Of a DNA stretch of 26,421 bases, positions 23,601 to 26,421 are shown piece by piece. Origin of the DNA: a virus; the IMG/VR virus record IMGVR_UViG_3300051212_001039, positions 1 to 26,421 of that record. One strand, written 5' to 3'. A program made the translations under genes and the position numbers. Position 1 is the first letter of the stretch. The number at the start of each line of letters is the position of its first letter. Below the pieces are notes generated by a model. That model saw only the letters and a program-made list of their open reading frames with translations, ran no database searches and was not told where the DNA came from.

Positions 23601-26421
23601 TAGGATTATATCCTAAATTCGAACCTAGAAAATATTTAGATACAACATTATTAACCCCTCAAAATGTTATTCAAGGACATGATGGTAGCATTATTTTAGC
23701 TTATAATGATTTTAGGGATGATTTAATTCTTGAATTAGAAAAAAGAATTTTTAATAATATTAAAGTAGATTATGATCCTACAATATTTGATTTGAATAAT
23801 TACTTACCTAGTGCTAATAGAACAACTAATTATAGTTTAGATAATGTAAACAAAATACTAGCTCCTAGCTTTTTTAGATGGTCTACATTAATTGATACGG
23901 ATTTTACCAAACAACCTATATTTTTACCCAATAACCCCTTTACCTATAATTTTAGTGATACAGCCAGCTCGGACCAAACTAAATTAGCAGGATTTTGGAG
24001 AGGAATATATCATTGGTATTTTGAAACAGATCGTATTCATATATGTCCATGGGAAAGTTTAGGATTTACAGTAAAACCAAACTGGTGGGACAGTGTTTAT
24101 GGCCCTGCTCCCTACACCAGTAATAATTTATTATTATGGGATGATTTAAAGAATGGTATTATTAGAGATCCTAGTCGTGTGCCTGTAGTAAACAAAAAAT
24201 ATATTAGGCCAATTTTAGAATATATTCCTGTTGATGAAGATGGCAATTTACTAGATCCAATTAAGGCTAACTTAGCAACAGGTGTCTTTTCTACTAGAAT
24301 TGACAAAGGTTATGTTTTTGGAGACAGAGGTCCTGTAGAAACTACTTGGAGACGTAGTAGCTATTATCCTTTTGCTGTAATTAAAAGTATAATTCTTATG
24401 GCACCTAATACAGCTTTTGGATTATTGTTGGATAGAAGCAGAATAAAAAGAAATATTGCTGATCAACTAGTTTATGAACCTACTGGATTACGACTACGCT
24501 TAGAAGATTTAATTGTACCATCAACATATAATGATAACGAAAGAGTATATACTTCTGGGCTAGTAAATTATATTATAGAATATTTGACTAAGGATAATCT
24601 AGCTAACTTATTAGAATACAAAACTCATTTGAAAACTCTTACAACAAAGCTAAGTCATAGGCTAGCTGGATATACTAGTAAAGAAAAATTTAATCTAATA
24701 TTAGACAGTAAAAATATAAGTGCTAGCGGTGGAGTGTTCATACCAAAAGAAAATTACAAAGTATTTTTAAATACTTCCAGCCCAATTAAAAGATTATTTT
24801 ATAGTGGTGTAGTTATAACAAAATTAACTACTAGATATGGAATAGGCTATGAAATAAAGGGTTATAGTCAAACACAACCTTATTTTTATTATTATGATTG
24901 GACTAAAGCAGGATCAAATATTAATGTAGGTGGAATTAGCGAAAGTTTTATTAATTGGGAAACTGGACAAAGATACGTTTCAGGAAATATTGTAAGAATT
25001 GATAATTCGTATTTTAGAGTAAAGGTTAGTCATACCAGCTCAACTTCACCAGATTATGATCTACTTCAACCTTTAAGCTCATTACCTATTGTGGGTGGTA
25101 GAGATGCTAATATTAGAAGTGAATTTGATAGAATTCCATTAATTATTAACTACGGAACTATATTAGGTAGTATTCAAGAAGTAGTTGATTTTTTACAAGG
25201 ATATGGAGAATACTTAAAAGATCAAGGATTTTTATTTGATAATTTTAACAAAGATTTGAATAATGTTACTGATTGGGAATACAGCATAAAAGAATTTTTA
25301 TTTTGGACCACACAAAATTGGAGTTCTGGTACAGATAATTATAATGAATGGCAAAGTTATACTGCTTATAAATCAACTGATATTGTTTTTTATAATGGTG
25401 AATTTTATAAAGTTTTACTTGATCATGTAACTGATGAAAATTTTGATATAAAAAAATATTATAAAGTAGATGAAATTAATTTAGACGGTGCCGGTGCTAT
25501 TAGTGTGAGCCCAGCGGCATTGAAGTTGGATCTAGCATTAAATTATTTTGTAGTTGATAACTTTAATGACATATCTAATTCATACGAAGTTTTTTCAGCA
25601 GATGGCATAAAATATGACTTTGATGAATTGAATTATATGCGTTCAGATAATATTTTTACTTTGTCTCCTAAAAATAATATCAAAGGTATATATGGTGCTG
25701 GATTTTACCTAATACAAAAAGAGCACGTTCTAGTCATTGATAATGTTACACAATTTAATGATGTAATTTATAATATAGAATCTGGATATAGACAAGAAAG
25801 AATACGTGTCACTGGTTATAAAACAATTAATTGGAATGCTAGTTTTGATACTCCTGGGTTCATCTATGATAGAGCTGATATAAAAGAGTGGGCACAATAC
25901 ACAGATTACAATTTAGGAGATATTGTTAAGTATAAGGAATTTTATTATACTGCTAAAAATAAAGTAATAGGTGAAGAATCATTTAGCAATAATAATTGGA
26001 TTAAAATTGACAACAAGCCTGAGTCAAAATTATTACCTAACTGGGATTATAAAGCACTTCAATTTACAGATTTTTATGATTTAGAAAGTGATAATTTTGA
26101 TATAAATCAACAACGTATAGCTCAACATTTAATTGGATATCAAAAACGTGGTTATTTAGAAAATATTATTCAAAATGATGTAAGTGAATTTAAGTTCTAT
26201 CAAGGAATGATCACAGAAAAAGGTACAGCTAATAGTTTAGATAAATTATTTGACGTTCTAAGTAGTGCTGATCAGGACAGTTTAGATTTTGTTGAAGAGT
26301 GGTTAATAAGAGTTGGACAATTTGGCTCTAACGATGCCTTTGAAGAAATAGAATTTACACTAGATGAATCCTTATTCAAAGTTGAACCACAAAATTTAGA
26401 ACTTGTACCAGTAGTCGATAA
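20639..26421 (+). CDS. Giant virion structural protein (gp7 position), cut at the right edge
   Basis: An open frame of 1927 codons from ATG 20639, still open at the window end; I checked several long stretches and found no stop. It directly follows gene 6 (TGATG overlap), where T4 has wedge gene 7, but it is far larger than T4 gp7 (1032 aa). It resembles the large structural proteins found after gene 6 in marine T4-like phages. Segments are FLPNIFRSDSNKKFLSGTID (about 20-39), RQDYQLEPCLIAENDLGNVT, a central region with NLRDQPRLSTIGTKFLQHSG, and PWESLGFTVKPNWWDSVYGP (about 1139-1158). Near residues 1439, 1570 and 1750 there are three modules resembling small carbohydrate-binding domains. It is probably a wedge or baseplate periphery protein, perhaps contacting the cell surface. 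Confidence 0.8.
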   Translation, partial: MSDESSNLFNNKQRKSSQFLPNIFRSDSNKKFLSGTIDPLIQSGTVRRLNGFIGKQNAKAVIGDDVYIDSPTQDRQDYQLEPCLIAENDLGNVTFFKDYIDYINTVDVLGGINTNHQTLNLQEFYTWEPHINWDKIVNYLQYYWLPYGPEIISISGAKVLDTTSTFEINLVDEGDNFAYLFKPDGLTRNPDIRLYRGETYRFEINAPAQPFSIKTERVDGIDYRYPTGVSDFAVEDGIIEFKVPIDAPDLLFYVSENNVDSSGIIKIFDIEDNTEINVEEELIGKKDYILGNGIKLTNGMKIRFRGRVSPKQYEDTNFYVEGVGESITLVSEKNLEVVADYANYIDVNYDSNGFDQLPFNNINYAALTKDYITINRSSIDRNGWSRYNRWFHQDVIVKTAEILGKQPIFDQSQRATRPIIEFVGNLKLFDFGSKSKNNVDLVDNFTRDAFSIIEGSLGYNIDGVKLLNGHRVIFVAEEDPLIRNKIYKVEFLNIYDEVIGTEQRRIHLAEEPDSVPKLNETVLVLGGNEYLGKMLWYNGAEWVLGQNKIKINQEPLFDLFDNNGISLTDSNRYSNSTFKGTKIFSYKTSTGSVDKELGFPLLYRNINNIGDILFRFDLVNDTFSYKQELEIIEENTDNKFLKKYDYVGNEKFVNGWVKSELKNVQPIIRIFKQEFKNIGIRKELIKNNFPLDIYDDINDLDDLKVKVYKNGKRVYKHEFNIITGLLYKEVVLNNDIDENDVITLKCYSKQTKNENGYYEFPINFQNNNLNKKLIDFTLGEVIDHVDSIVDNVENFEGIFPGSSNLRDQPRLSTIGTKFLQHSGSLNLALYHLTSKSANIIKALEKASDDYGKFKRAFIYKFDQVEEVITVKDTVDSILNSLSKGKIKSSPYYFSDTLAYSGYVKNSFEVADPRNRRYPLMSLFSLGYLSAKAVYIYVNNVQLIHERDYVFSNEGYVEFFYDLQELDIIDVYEYETTDGCFVPQTPTSLGLYPKFEPRKYLDTTLLTPQNVIQGHDGSIILAYNDFRDDLILELEKRIFNNIKVDYDPTIFDLNNYLPSANRTTNYSLDNVNKILAPSFFRWSTLIDTDFTKQPIFLPNNPFTYNFSDTASSDQTKLAGFWRGIYHWYFETDRIHICPWESLGFTVKPNWWDSVYGPAPYTSNNLLLWDDLKNGIIRDPSRVPVVNKKYIRPILEYIPVDEDGNLLDPIKANLATGVFSTRIDKGYVFGDRGPVETTWRRSSYYPFAVIKSIILMAPNTAFGLLLDRSRIKRNIADQLVYEPTGLRLRLEDLIVPSTYNDNERVYTSGLVNYIIEYLTKDNLANLLEYKTHLKTLTTKLSHRLAGYTSKEKFNLILDSKNISASGGVFIPKENYKVFLNTSSPIKRLFYSGVVITKLTTRYGIGYEIKGYSQTQPYFYYYDWTKAGSNINVGGISESFINWETGQRYVSGNIVRIDNSYFRVKVSHTSSTSPDYDLLQPLSSLPIVGGRDANIRSEFDRIPLIINYGTILGSIQEVVDFLQGYGEYLKDQGFLFDNFNKDLNNVTDWEYSIKEFLFWTTQNWSSGTDNYNEWQSYTAYKSTDIVFYNGEFYKVLLDHVTDENFDIKKYYKVDEINLDGAGAISVSPAALKLDLALNYFVVDNFNDISNSYEVFSADGIKYDFDELNYMRSDNIFTLSPKNNIKGIYGAGFYLIQKEHVLVIDNVTQFNDVIYNIESGYRQERIRVTGYKTINWNASFDTPGFIYDRADIKEWAQYTDYNLGDIVKYKEFYYTAKNKVIGEESFSNNNWIKIDNKPESKLLPNWDYKALQFTDFYDLESDNFDINQQRIAQHLIGYQKRGYLENIIQNDVSEFKFYQGMITEKGTANSLDKLFDVLSSADQDSLDFVEEWLIRVGQFGSNDAFEEIEFTLDESLFKVEPQNLELVPVVD
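24953..25996 (+). other. Three carbohydrate-binding-like modules in the giant protein
   Basis: Three segments share the pattern W..(x)Y..GdIV.(y)...(Y/F)y.v/a typical of small chitin-type carbohydrate-binding modules: about 24953-25075 (NWETGQRYVSGNIVRIDNSY), 25346-25450 (EWQSYTAYKSTDIVFYNGEF) and 25886-25996 (EWAQYTDYNLGDIVKYKEFY). They are spaced about 130-180 residues apart. This is pattern resemblance only. Confidence 0.45.

Noticed and set aside
24112-24306. Minus-strand 64-codon frame
   Set aside because: It is antisense to a conserved stretch of the giant structural protein, with no supporting signals.

Overview
The window looks like part of an AT-rich, T4-like contractile-tailed phage genome (Caudoviricetes, probably marine). 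The evidence is a run of recognisable T4 core genes: portal (20), baseplate hub/chaperone family (26), recombination nuclease subunits (46, 47), late sigma factor (55), and baseplate genes 53, 5, 25 and 6. Several proteins (the portal N-terminus, a SegE-type nuclease, and a giant protein after gene 6) look most like relatives in marine T4-like phages. The host cannot be named from this sequence.

Layout. (1) Positions 1-4589, minus strand: a 1342-aa tape-measure-like protein with a LysM domain, followed by the portal gene, cut by the window edge. (2) Positions 4590-5706, plus strand: gene 26 with an overlapping -1-frame extension that appears to be reached by ribosomal frameshifting. (3) Positions 5698-6654, minus strand: an unrecognised hydrophobic protein whose N-terminus resembles a T4 capsid-targeting peptide. 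(4) Positions 6655-7078: no confident gene. It holds two overlapping plus-strand terminator-like hairpins and a GC-rich island of unknown function. (5) Positions 7079-11374, minus strand: a tightly overlapping operon 55-47-46-(small basic protein)-SegE-like nuclease. (6) Positions 11451-26421, plus strand: the baseplate operon (gp48/54-like, 53, hub-like, 5, 25, 6, giant structural protein), cut by the right edge.

Regulation. A consensus host sigma70-type promoter (TTGACT, 17 bases, TATAAT) drives the operon that begins with the late sigma factor gene 55. T4-late-type boxes (TATAAATA, GATAAATA, AATAAATA) precede the structural transcription units. In the 76-bp spacer between gene 55 and the baseplate operon the two promoter types sit back to back. 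This gives a simple early-to-late switch: host polymerase makes gp55, and gp55 then opens the baseplate, tail and portal genes.

Most notable: (a) a canonical double slippery run at the end of gene 26 that would fuse it to a 77-78-residue extension, like the lambda G/GT tail-assembly chaperones and next to the tape-measure-like gene; (b) a GC-rich island next to a homing-type nuclease with open frames on both strands and strong hairpins; (c) a capsid-targeting-like N-terminus on the unknown 318-aa protein; (d) a gene 5 spike with no visible lysozyme domain, while LysM and carbohydrate-binding-like modules appear in other tail proteins.
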